DNA of 64,000 nt, from contig CDRNVI010000003.1 of assembly GCA_977017575.1 (NCBI GenBank), positions 558,001 through 622,000 of the forward strand, given 5' to 3'. Shown here piece by piece: positions 39,201-48,298 of this stretch (position 1 is its first letter; each line of letters begins with the position of its first letter). Source of the stretch: Paramoeba atlantica. Taxonomy: Eukaryota > Discosea. The translations under genes were made by a program, and so were the position numbers. The notes below the pieces were generated by a model. It did not search any database, was not told the DNA's origin, and saw only the letters and a program-made list of their open reading frames with translations.

Positions 39201-41263
39201 AGCTCAAAAGGTCTTCGAGGAGGTCCGTACTCCTTGACGCGACAGTCATCCGTTTTTTCTTTCTGGCATTCCGTACACTTTTCGGTACTGCGGAAATTGA
39301 CCGCTTGGCAGGAAGCACATTCCCAGTCGCCTCCTCTTGCGTGTATCACGAATTCGCGCTTGATAATACGACACGTATCCGTCTTCTTAAAGGTACAACC
39401 AAAACATGTCTCGCGACTGCGACGGTTGCATGTGAAACATGTGCAACAAATCCAGTCCCCAGGCATCTCCTGTAGACGCTTTCGTGGCGTCAAAATATCT
39501 GCTGTTGCCTCAGTTATGACTTCACAGGTCTCACTACGAGGTTCTCTGCAGCCAAAGCAGGTTATCATCTGAGAGGAAAAGTTTAACAGAGAACATTTTG
39601 AACAGATCCAATCTCCAACTCTGGTTTTTCCTGGAGGACTCGTCGCTCCTTCAATCGTTATACATTCGTCTGTTTTCGTTGTTGTGCATTTAATACACGA
39701 CGTGCGAACTGCAAAATTACTTAGTCCGCAACTTTGGCAGATCCAATCACCGGGAGATGCTGCGACAACATCCTTGTAAGGGACCGTCTCGACCTCTATA
39801 CCTTTCGCTGCGTAGCACTTGATACAATTAGGACGATTGCGATAATTCAAAGTGGTGCAAGTTGCACAGCGCCAATCCCCCGCCCGAAGACGTTTCCTGC
39901 CAAGCGGCTGTCCAAGAACTGCAGGACGAATTTCTTTACAGCCAAAGCACTCCGTGCGCTCTGAAAAATTTACTGTCTCACACTTCGGACAAACATATTG
40001 CCCAGGTCGCAAAGCAACTACTTCACAATCCGATGATTTGGTTTCGTTACACGCTACGCATGTTTCTCGAGCTTTGAAATTCATTGACCCGCATTTGTTA
40101 CATTTCCAGTCACCGTATCTGTAGCGAATCGCGCGCTTCACGATGATGATGCAATTTTCTGTGTGTTCCGCATTGCAGTTGACGCACAAATTCTTGTCGT
40201 GTGGATTCACAAATTTGCACGACTCGCAAATCCAGTCGTTTGCAGCACAATCTGCGTCCGTTATAGTTTTGCAGGTTTCGTCACGTGTGTACTCGCATTT
40301 AATACATATAGCTCGGCTTCGAAAATTCAAAGTTTCACACTGGGAGCAATTCCAATCGCCGGGACTGCCTTTACGCTGGGGTACGTCCGACACAATCTCG
40401 CATGACTCATCTCGGGGTCGCGAACATGACTCACACTGCTCAGCGCGCATTCTGTTTATAAACTTACAATCAGAGCAGTACCAATCACCAGGGCGTGCTC
40501 TTCGAGGAACAACTGGACCCGCAGAGCTTGGACGTGGCTCACTGCATCGCCTGCATTGCTCATACTCACCGAAGTTGAACGACTTACAGTTTTCGCAGAC
40601 GAATTGTCCTTTTTTCAAAAAGCTCGGTTGAATTTTTGCTGCATCGATTGTCCAGGGCGCAGTGCAGCGCACGCATAAATCCCGTGAGGCCCAATTCTCG
40701 AACTGACATTGTACACAAGTCCAGTCACCAGGAACTGGTCGACGCTCCGCCGGTGGCTTCCACGGAGTTCCATCCGGATGACTCCAACGCGGCGCGTCCT
40801 CGGCTATTGGAGCAAAGCACTGCTTACATTCCATGTTTCTGCAAAAATTTACCATTTCACACTGTTGACACAACCAGTCTCCCGGTTTGGGCTCCGGGGC
40901 AAGCCGCTGCATTCGTCCCCGACCACGTCCTCTGCCACGTCCCCGACCTCCGCGCCCTCGACCGCCCGACCTTCTGCTTAAACTTTCACCAAACTCATCG
41001 TACGTTCGATTTGCACCCCGGCCGCGCCGTCTATCGTACGTAGTGGAAGCGTACTGATCATTTTCTCCTTGAGAAGAATTGTCCTGGTAATAACTCCGAC
41101 CTGAAAAGTGGTATACAGCGACAGTATCCGCTTGCAAGCACGTCTCGTGCAGTTGCTTTCTCGAGAAACTGAAAGTAGGAGGCGATGCTTTTCCAATGTG
41201 ATATTGGAACAAGTCGCGTGAAGCGCCTTTTTGCTTCAACAACACTGCGTAAAAACGGTGCAT
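36245..41263 (-). CDS. Giant RanBP2-type zinc-finger protein, about 36 fingers
   Basis: 1672 residues in one open frame from ATG at 41,261-41,263. Residues 1-40 are basic with few acids, a possible mitochondrial presequence. An RG-rich stretch (78-118: RRSGGRGRGGRGRGRGRG) precedes the finger region, about 127-1630. I count 36 Cys4 units of GDWxCxxCxxxNFxxRxxCxxC type. The Asn is kept in 35 (absent in finger 18), and the Arg three positions after NF in about 21; in ZRANB2 these contact GGU RNA. Fingers 16 and 34 have a shortened first Cys pair (CxC), and fingers 11 and 21 carry small insertions. Fingers 18-32 form three copies of a five-finger block. I infer a mitochondrial reader of long single-stranded RNA; partners unknown. 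A tandem paralogue lies downstream. Confidence 0.92.
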   Translation of the reverse strand: MHRFYAVLLKQKGASRDLFQYHIGKASPPTFSFSRKQLHETCLQADTVAVYHFSGRSYYQDNSSQGENDQYASTTYDRRRGRGANRTYDEFGESLSRRSGGRGRGGRGRGRGRGRGRMQRLAPEPKPGDWLCQQCEMVNFCRNMECKQCFAPIAEDAPRWSHPDGTPWKPPAERRPVPGDWTCVQCQFENWASRDLCVRCTAPWTIDAAKIQPSFLKKGQFVCENCKSFNFGEYEQCRRCSEPRPSSAGPVVPRRARPGDWYCSDCKFINRMRAEQCESCSRPRDESCEIVSDVPQRKGSPGDWNCSQCETLNFRSRAICIKCEYTRDETCKTITDADCAANDWICESCKFVNPHDKNLCVNCNAEHTENCIIIVKRAIRYRYGDWKCNKCGSMNFKARETCVACNETKSSDCEVVALRPGQYVCPKCETVNFSERTECFGCKEIRPAVLGQPLGRKRLRAGDWRCATCTTLNYRNRPNCIKCYAAKGIEVETVPYKDVVAASPGDWICQSCGLSNFAVRTSCIKCTTTKTDECITIEGATSPPGKTRVGDWICSKCSLLNFSSQMITCFGCREPRSETCEVITEATADILTPRKRLQEMPGDWICCTCFTCNRRSRETCFGCTFKKTDTCRIIKREFVIHARGGDWECASCQAVNFRSTEKCTECQKEKTDDCRVKEYGPPRRPFELSRLGDWECTTCKEANNARRTSCIRCLSSKSDEARILTELAPTVRPLRAISSTEAKRGDWICVHCKEINFSSRDICIRCSEAKSPHCESILPRSLQEGRPGDWQCSCERINFGTETKCTKCGKEKDPSCAQNDVSNPKVLFPGDWVCSKCKIVNFGARMECLRCLYTKDSSCQTLRTEGRVPRSVGDNGALPGDWVCKTCEKTSSPSFVSCRSCDVPRLPDCTVIPAKSWEESRYGDWHCRACDQMNPLQRTMCVWCSEAKKTDCQIVEVQVLQGDWKCSQCKAYNYRCNSACVTCSSPKDASCHEMKGEYKPGDWTCGYCHALNYFFHMSNECAQCKKPKDDTAKTEIPALSQIGDWLCQHCSKLNFAHRQLCMQCRSARTAHCPIAFGMRKMREVYSGILLPGDWICRQCQSHNKRERSSCVKCKEKKNLECAIVPARLWEDSFFGDWKCNSCQLMNLSWDASCQWCNKVKSPDSQIVEIEAMQGDWKCAVCKMMNLRSRSTCYNCKSEKNSECEEINETPRRHGDWFCSQCRCANYGNRENCFGCQAPRSPECASIPESRWKVGNWTCEKCSTLNFSKRIKCIQCQSGKTDTCLVVQGAEENEFKKVEAPGDWYCQNCRKLNFRARSLCVSCSSSQTNECYVVPPLSWEDSFYGDWKCAGCDKMNHAKSAVCVWCQRALDDKCQLVEFKILNGDWKCGECLTINFRVRSSCYRCSAKKTEHCEIINLALRNKEWICAECNVMNFSKRNDCVRCGNKKKEVNIVHPADHWKCVACEATNFRHHPYCDACDLKLNPTGSLNFVPGDWKCLSCRNYNKKDDKKCHSCTKEKDHTAMIVPDVKSSDSNSWLCKCGTINKNETTTCNACSTSSVSRMYPHNSDWHCAKCDAENYAYRTICMSCHMRRTSPKPKTSLYESTVKKKPVPCHLCGTLNYSWRTYCYVCHNRWGEEAQSQPSSEFWNEDGEAPTEVCSSSDADPTSVTIAA

Positions 41264-41370
41264 TTGGGTAGAAAGTTACAATATTTCACTAGAATACTTC
41301 ACTCAGGGGGGAAATAAGGTGTGATAGTTTGCGATTGTAGATGTGTACTAATGTTGTTGTATAATATTGT

Positions 41371-41510
41371 ACCCCCCGTTTAAGCGCACCTCGTTTTTCG
41401 TGAAAAGTGCGCTTAAACGGGGGTCTGAATCAGTACACAAAAAAAACATTGGCGCCGCTTAGCGGCGCCGGAGACTTCACCTCAACTCTGTGTGCGCTTA
41501 AACGGGGGGT
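41371..41510. repeat. Fold-back element with GCGCTTAAACGGGGG arms
   Basis: ACCCCCCGTTTAAGCGCAC (41,371) pairs with GTGCGCTTAAACGGGGGT (41,407) and again with the copy at 41,492-41,510. Between them GGCGCCGC-TTA-GCGGCGCC forms a perfect hairpin (41,452-41,470). A single arm also lies at 7046-7064. It is probably a small non-autonomous transposon lying about 110 bases upstream of the giant zinc-finger gene. Confidence 0.6.
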
Positions 41511-41705
41511 CTGACCTTACGGGTGCACTTAAGGGGAGGGGGGGACGGTACATTAAAAATAAAATGTGATTATTCTTTTTAATTTCTTTTTAATTTTGGA
41601 CCACCGTAGCCCCCTTCTATATCCTTTTCTTCTAATATAAACCCTCCGTCACGAATAAGTGACCACAGGCTAAAATCTGTGTTGAGGGGGGTATGGGGGT
41701 ATACC

Positions 41706-41790
41706 ACATTATCACTTCTTCGTAAACACGCTTGTTACCAGTCCCAAGCCCGGCACCGCCATATTCGGCGGAGTGTGAGGGTAAAGATTT
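41706..41790. ncRNA. Structured repeat, copy 2 (partner at 13276)
   Basis: Shares ACATTATCAC, AAACACGCTTGTTACC, GTCCC and AGTGTGAGGG with 13,276-13,365, but the intervening hairpin has a different stem sequence (CCGCC-atattc-GGCGG). See the first copy for interpretation. The surrounding 41,511-41,947 has no gene. Confidence 0.35.
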
Positions 41791-41947
41791 CAATACATCT
41801 ATAGCACGATTATAAACTTAAGAATATAATTGAACTACTTCTTTCTAGTATCCAGTAGAACTACTACATTTAGCTCCATTTAACTAAACAATCTTACACG
41901 CCTGCAAATGTCAGGCATCAATTGAATTCACTTGGTCCCGGCCTGGC

Positions 41948-43350
41948 AATGCCCATTCTCTGTAACGAGGCCCATGGGCTCCGTACCCTTCGGGGTACCA
42001 CCGCCCCAGCATTCGTGCTGGGAGGCCCATGGGCTCCGTGTCCTTCGGGGCACACTTGCCGTTGCATTTATTCATCCTCTGTAACGAGGCCCATGGGCTC
42101 CGTACCCTTCGGCGTACAACCGCCCCAGCATTCGTGCTGAGAGGCCCATGGGCTCCGTACCCTTCGGGGTACCACCGCCCCAGCATTCGTGCTGGGAGGC
42201 CCATGGGCTCCGTACCCTTCGGGGCACACTTGCCGTTGCGTTTATATATTCATCCTCTGTAACGAGGCCCATGGGTTCCGTACCCTTCGGGGTACCACCG
42301 CTCCAGCATACGTGCCCCAGCATTCGTTGCGTTTATTCATCCTCTGTAACGAGGCTCATGGGCTCCGTACCCTTCGGGGTACCACCGCCCCAGCATTCGT
42401 GCTGAGAGGCCCATGGGCTCCGTACCCTTCGGGGTACCACCGCCCCAGCATTCGTGCTGGGAGGCCCATGGGCTCCGTACCCTTCGGGGCACACTTGCCG
42501 TTGCGTTTATATATTCATCCTCTGTAACGAGGCCCATGAGCTCCGTACCCTTCGGGGTACCACCGCCCCAGCATTCGTGCTGAGAGGCCCATGGGCTCCG
42601 TACCCTTCGGGGTACCACCGCCCCAGCATTCGTGCTGGGAGGCCCATGGGCTCCGTGTCCTTCGGGGCACGCTTGCCGTTGCGTTTATATATTCATCCTC
42701 TGTAACGAGGCCCATGGGCTCCGTACCCTTCGGGGTACCACCGCCCCAGCATTCGTGCTGGGGGGCCCATGTGCTCCGTGTCCTTCAGGGCACACTTGCC
42801 GTTGCGTTTATATATTCATCCTCTGTAACGAGGCCCATGGGCTCCGTACCCTTCGGGGTACCACCGCCCCAGCATTCGTGCTGGGGGGCCCATGTGCTCC
42901 GTGTCCTTCGGGGCACACTTGCCGTTGCATTTATTCATCCTCTGTAACGAGGCCCATGGGCTCCGTACCCTTCGGGGTACCACCGCCCCAGCATTCGTGC
43001 CCCAGCATTCGTTGCGTTTATTCATTCTCTGTAACGAGGCCCATGGGCTCCGTACCCTTCGGGGCACACTTGCCGTTGCGTTTATATATTCATCCTCTGT
43101 AACGAGGCCCATGGGTTCCGTACCCTTCGGGGTACCACCGCCCCAGCATACGTGCCCCAGCATTCGTTGCGTTTATTCATCCTCTGTAACGAGGCCCATG
43201 GGCTCCGTACCCTTCGGGGTACCACCGCCCCAGCATTCGTGCTGAGAGGCCCATGGGCTCCGTACCCTTCGGGGTACCACCGCCCCAGCATTCGTGCTGG
43301 GAGGCCCATGGGCTCCGCGTCCTTCGGGGCACACTTGCCGTTGCATTTGC
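41948..43350. repeat. GC-rich hairpin minisatellite, about 22 units
   Basis: About 22 units of 54-90 bases, each starting near GGCCCATGGGCTCCG. The short unit (55 bases) holds two perfect hairpins with TTCG loops: GTACCC-TTCG-GGGTAC and CCCAGCA-TTCG-TGCTGGG. The long unit replaces the second hairpin with CACACTTGCCGTTGCGTTTA and ATTCATCCTCTGTAACGA. In the variant GTGTCC-TTCG-GGGCAC the stem changes but still pairs. Long reading frames cross the array on both strands only because stops are rare; I do not call any as genes. It lies about 0.7 kb before the start codon of the giant zinc-finger gene. Confidence 0.95.
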
Positions 43351-44728
43351 GCTATACATCTTCCTCTCCAGCATGTTTTTTCAATGAAGTGAAAACAGAA
43401 TAAAAACAGAAGGGAGAGGGTGGGAAGTTGTGAGCTGGGAAGTTGTGTGTGCTATGACATGCCTGGCACCGGTCAAAGTAAAAGACTTTTGCAGAAGTCC
43501 TTTTTTGACCACCAACCTCTTAATATCCATTCGTTGATTCCGAACGGGAGTTAGTTATCACCAATAACGTTAGTTATCACCAATTTACAGATCCATGATC
43601 ACACTACCTAAATACCCCCTATTTCGCGTGCTCGTATACAATGTCCGACAGGACCAACGACCGAATATTTCACAAAAAAATTGACTTTGGTGAATCTTGG
43701 TTATATATTGCCGTTGTACTGCATGGTAAGTTGAAGACCTTGTGCACGAAGGCTAGATAACGGCTAAATATGGTCCTATGTACAACCTTAACCTCGGAAC
43801 AACCGTTTCAGTATAAAGGGTGACCCCTTAAAAACGCCAAAAAACGACGATTTCTGGTGTTTTTTGGGGTAAATTGTATTTTTGCGCCTTTTTCGGTCGT
43901 TTTTTATCGGGGTAACTCCTTATACCAAAATAGAGATTCTTGAAAATGTATGCTGCTGAATCACACTTTCTATACTTCACTGCCATTACATCCACTCACG
44001 AGTGACCTCAGGTGCGGGGCTTGCTTGTAACATAAAAAATGAAAATTGAAAAAAATGGTTAGGTGTTCCACAAAAGTCCTTGACTTATGCAAAAGTCCTT
44101 GACTTATGCAATAGTCCTTGACTTGCAGGTCCTTATCCCAGGACAGCGGTACCTAGTTTAGGTGTCTGGAGGCAAGGCCCAACTGCGAGCGAAGCCCACG
44201 TCTGGAGGCAAAAGCCCCCGTTTGCGAGCAAGGCCCAACTGTGAGCGAAGCCCTGGGACAGAATTATATTTTTTAGCGACCCGCACGCTCCAGTCAGGAA
44301 CCACTGAAATTTAAGCCCTAATTGCACTTCTGTCTTGCACCCGGTGAGGCCTCGGAGCTGGGAGAGGCCCCATACCCCACAACTCCCTCATTTTCGGCAT
44401 AGCAACTCCCTCATTTTCGTGTAGAATTTCTCGTTCTGCACTTTCCGCTATTATTTTCTGTCTTAGAGAAACTAGATTTTTCAAAAAATTAAAAATAACG
44501 ATTTTTTGAAAAACGCTTTTTTATGAGGATAAAACTCTCCCTACCTAAAGGGGGTTTGACGCTAGCAGGGAAGCTTATAGTCCCCCTCTCATTAATCATT
44601 ACAAACCTGCAAAAATCGTTAAAGGGATTGTTTATAGAAATTTAATGAGATTATAATTCTGAGTCTCACTTTTATAATTATAAACCTCAAGTTCTTCATT
44701 TTTTATCTAGAAAGACACCTGTACCACA
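43351..44728. other. Intergenic with short tandem repeats
   Basis: No gene. GTTAGTTATCACCAA is repeated twice near 43,550-43,590. AAAAGTCCTTGACTTATGC is repeated two to three times at 44,072-44,127. An imperfect repeat of GTCTGGAGGCAA and GCGAGCGAAGCCC-like blocks spans 44,160-44,255. Confidence 0.55.
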
Positions 44729-44730
44729 TA

Positions 44731-45106
44731 CAGGGGGGTGCACGAAAACAAAGGGCAACGTAGGGGAAGTGTTGCGTTTAGGTGATCCATTACGGCGATA
44801 CTGTCCATCATAAAGGCAGGGGTGATCACAGGGTTGGAGCGACTAGTTGGGGTCCTTGAAACATCACCCGTTTCCTCGTGACGTTGAACCCAACGACAAA
44901 CTGTACAGCTAGTCACATTGTAGTGGCGTGCAGTGGCTCGGATCGATCCCACGCGATAATAGTGTTCAACGAGGAGCATACGATGGGTTAACTTGACCTG
45001 TCCAGCTCTGTAAGAGAGGGGGGGGGGCACGCGGCTACAACGGGAGCACGTGTTAATCCCAGAAATTAACACGACTTTTGTTGACATAACTTAATTTCCC
45101 CCCTGT
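44731..45106 (-). mobile_element. 376-bp mini-transposon carrying a helix-turn-helix frame
   Basis: Bounded by CAGGGGGGTG (44,731) and CCCCCCTG (ending 45,106), each with TA outside, as in Tc1/pogo-type insertions. The minus-strand ATG at 45,087 opens a 126-codon frame. It encodes a transposase-type DNA-binding domain: LLVEHYYRVGSIRATARHYN then VTSCTVCRWVQRHEETGDVS. The frame runs a few codons past the element. No catalytic domain is present. To its right is Tc1 sequence on the other strand, so it seems to have inserted into an older Tc1 copy. Confidence 0.6.
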
Positions 45107-45107
45107 A

Positions 45108-45235
45108 TCCATTGCGTAAAGAATGCATGGAGCAAGATTCCCACTGGGGTTATGGATCATAGTATGGTTCTTAGCTTCAATAAGCGGCTGAAAGCTTCTA
45201 TTGAGAAAAATGGCGAAAAGGCGAAAAAATGGTAG
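45108..45235 (+). mobile_element. Tc1-like transposase C-terminal fragment
   Basis: The plus strand encodes a Tc1-type ending (about 40 residues: MVLSFNKRLKASIEKNGEK then AKKW and stop). The right-end interior motif follows at about 45,300 (GAGACCTGCAAATTGCAACA). The rest of the transposase is missing or lies beyond the mini-transposon. Confidence 0.55.
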
Positions 45236-45596
45236 GCGACCCCCCCCTAGGTGTAGGTGTTCAGAATTTGTACCAAGTGTGTGACCCCAAGATATTAGGG
45301 CCTGAGACCTGCAAATTGCAACAAGAATTAGCTAAAACGGCTTTATATACCATAAGTTAGCGTATTTTGTAAAGGTGAATAAATTCTTGTCTAATAAAGT
45401 TTCATACTCAAATTTTACACTTGTACTACTCTGGGTAAGTTTTTATGTTGAAAGGAAAAAGGAACGATGTTCAACTATCGTGAGGCGCAGAAAAAAATGA
45501 CGATCGACTATGGTGAAAAAAGTGGTGCGCTGGAGTTGACAATGGGGTGGTGCACTGGAGTTGAATATCCGGGTGTTCCTCATTGTTCACTTTTTT

Positions 45597-45624
45597 TCAA
45601 TAATCGAGGGTAGAGCGGTAGTTA
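45597..45624 (+). repeat. Dispersed 28-bp motif
   Basis: TTCAATAATCGAGGGTAGAG followed by CGGTAGTT. It also occurs at 13,948-13,975 (plus) and 53,171-53,198 (reverse) with few changes. Here it directly abuts the left end of the Tc1-like element, so it may be part of an older element or a preferred target. Confidence 0.5.
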
Positions 45625-46541
45625 TAAACCCCGCCCAACGAATAAGTCACCCCCCACTTTTTTTACACGTGAGGGCCTATGGGGGCTCATGCACCACTTT
45701 ATCGTTCAGAATTTCGAGATCTGCACGTTCCCACTATTTCTAGCTCATTTCAAAATGTTAAAAAATTAATTAAAAAATGTAATTGTTTTTTTTCGAAAAA
45801 ATGCCTAAATCCGCATACCGACTGCCAAAAGGGGGGCTTACGCATAGCGGGAAGGTTCTTTTGACGATGAGAAACGGGCAGGGAGTCTCAAAAAAGCATA
45901 AATATGTGGGTAGCACCCGGTCAAACAGCGGCCCCACGTCAAAAAGTACGATGGGCGCCGAAATGTCAAGTTTGGGGGGCTATAGGTGTAGGTTGGAGAC
46001 ACCTAGTTGTTCTCGATAAGGACTCGTCCATCACGAGCATATCTTATGTAAAGACGTTGAAGAAAGTACAATTTCCACAGAATTGTACCTTTCAACAAGA
46101 TGAGGCTACAGCCTCTATGGAGTACATTACGGGTAGAATGAGTGATGTACTTAAAAATTGGCCCCCCAATTCACCTGACCTTTCCCCCATGGAAAACGTT
46201 TGGTCGATGGTCCAGGATGCGGTGGACGAAAAGACTCCATCGGATAAACCTTCACTTATCCGATGTATACGCAAAGCGTGGTCTCGTTTGCCAAAAAAGG
46301 TGATCGATAAAACTGTTTTGAGTTTTGATGCTCGCCTTAGGAAGTGTATAGAACTCAAAGGCGAAAAAGTGACAAAATGATAATTGTAATCTAGAAACGC
46401 TAGTTGTTCTTTGTTTCAGCCCACTCTTAGGTGCGCAAAGTTCCTATGGTGAGATCTGCAAAATGCAACAAAAATGAGCTCAAACGGCCACTCGGCCGAA
46501 AAAAAAGTAGGGGGTGACTTTTCGTTGGGCGGGGTTTATAA
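45623..46541 (+). mobile_element. Tc1-like element with about 45-bp inverted repeats
   Basis: Left end TATAAACCCCGCCCAACGAA (about 45,623) and right end TTCGTTGGGCGGGGTTTATA (to 46,540) are matching inverted repeats that continue through AGTCACCCCC and a T-run. The plus-strand frame 45,904-46,380 encodes the transposase's second half: FPQNCTFQQDEATASMEYIT, then NWPPNSPDLSPMENVWSMVQ and the Lys-rich end. The N-terminal helix-turn-helix half is missing or out of frame, so the element is internally reduced and probably not self-sufficient. Confidence 0.75.
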
Positions 46542-47163
46542 CCATTAGTATAAAGAAACATGCTTCGTTGTATAATTTATGAAAACATTTTCAAATTTGC
46601 ATACCTTTTTTCATCAAAGTGGTCGAAAGCGGCATTCCGAAAGTATTGAGAATGCTGATGGTTTCACCATCGTTGGGAAATGTAGGGGATTGTGGTGACG
46701 TCAACCGGTACCTCCGCAAATAATTTGTATACCGTTACCCCCCCTAGATATCCCGCATTCCGACTCCGAAATGGACGGTTTGAGGATAAGTAACGTACTA
46801 GGATAAGTAGCATACTAGGATAAGTAGCGTACTAGAAGAAGTTCGAGTGACCTTTGTGCCAAAAGTTGTTTTTAGCATGATACAACCGCGTCGAAAGTAT
46901 TCGCCGATGTGTTCTTTTCGTTGGAGTTGCACGCTGTCCAAGTGAGGCATCAAAATCAAAGTTAAAAATTATGTGATGGCTGTGATAAAGGAGATATGCT
47001 ATGTAAATAATGTGTTGTATACGAAAAAAGATACGTAAGCATTTTGCTTTCAAACATACACTGTGCCACTTGAAGGAAGAAGCGCGCGGAAATTGGAATA
47101 CCTATAGAAGATTTACAAGACACTAAGCAAAACCACAGAAAAACTTAGATATGACTAGTAAAA
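46542..47163. other. Intergenic with 19-bp tandem repeat
   Basis: Between two Tc1-type elements. At 46,784-46,836 the unit ACTAGGATAAGTAGCGT is repeated about three times. A TACCGTTACCCCCCCTAGAT stretch near 46,727 resembles transposon ends. No gene. Confidence 0.5.
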
Positions 47164-48100
47164 ATAAACCCCCACAGCGAAAAGTCACCCCCCTCTAACT
47201 TTTCAGCCAAGTGTCCGTTTGAGCTCATTTTTGTTGCATTTTGCTGTTCCCAACACAAAGAATTTGCGCGTTACAGCATGGAACCAAAACTCTCAAATGC
47301 GTGCATCCGATAGATGGATTATCACTTTCTTCACATTTTTCAAGAGACCAATTTCTCACACTTTAACAAATTAAATCTTCTCCTCCCATGAGAAATTCAA
47401 TTATTTTTGTCCGTTTTTGCTGATTTTTGTTGCAAACGAGAGATCTCGTTCTCCTATCAAAGATCTTTGCTGTTATTTTTTAATATTGGCCCACTTGTGC
47501 CCCCTGGCCGCGGAATGTTTGTTTGCTCAAATTAGTGTGGTATGACGATGCAAAAAAAATAAAACCTAAAAACAATTTTCTTTTTCGGTTTCTAAAATGA
47601 TCTAAAAATGGTGGGAACGTGTAGATCTCAGAATTTTGTACGAGAAAATGATATCTTAACCCCCTTAAGGACCCTTCAAGCAAAACGTAAAGGGGACAGC
47701 TTAAAAAAGTTGATTTATCACCGTTTCAAGAAAGCACCAACCAAAGACAAATATTCCACCACGTGACAAATTGAATGTTTGTTATCTGTTTTTGATCATT
47801 TTTGTCGCAATTGAGAGATCTCGTTCCCCTAGCGAAGATCTGTGGCACTATTTTCATGTTGACCCCCTCCTCCCCCCCCCCTGCTCGAGGAGCATGAGAT
47901 TTTTCAGGTAATATTGGCATGATTATGTAAAAACGTCATTAAAAAAATGAGTTTAAATTTGTTATCTGTGAAGAGGTCTAAAAACAGCGGGAACGTGCAG
48001 ATCTCGAAATTTTGAACGAAAAAGTGGTGCCGCAACCCCCCTAAGCCTCGTTGTACAAAAAAAAGAGGGGGGTGACTTATTCGTTGTGGGGGGTTTATAA
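47164..48100. mobile_element. Non-autonomous Tc1-family element
   Basis: Ends resemble those of the element at 45,623: left AAACCCCCACAGCGAAAAGT, right ACTTATTCGTTGTGGGGGGT then TTATAA. The interior carries the family's subterminal motifs in both orientations (TGTTGCATTTTGCTG near 47,238; GGGAACGTGCAGATCTC near 47,987). It also has two copies of GAGATCTCGTT near 47,443 and 47,815. No transposase frame is present. Confidence 0.65.
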
Positions 48101-48298
48101 TATGAAAAACGTTGCTGTGGACGTAGCTCGGGAAGGCGGGGAGCGCTAAACCCCAACGTTGGGTTAAAGACTAGTTATATTGTAGTCAAAAAAACCAATT
48201 TTCCACATTTTGCATATCAATTGTGTTTGATGTATTCTACCGTTACGCGGGCTTATTTGTACCACTTTAGAATACTAAGCGCTGCTTTACTTACATAA

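Noticed and set aside
41911-43403. Many overlapping 60-156-codon frames on both strands in the hairpin array
   Set aside because: They reflect tandem repetition of stop-free units, switch between frames, and have no start or stop context shared between units.
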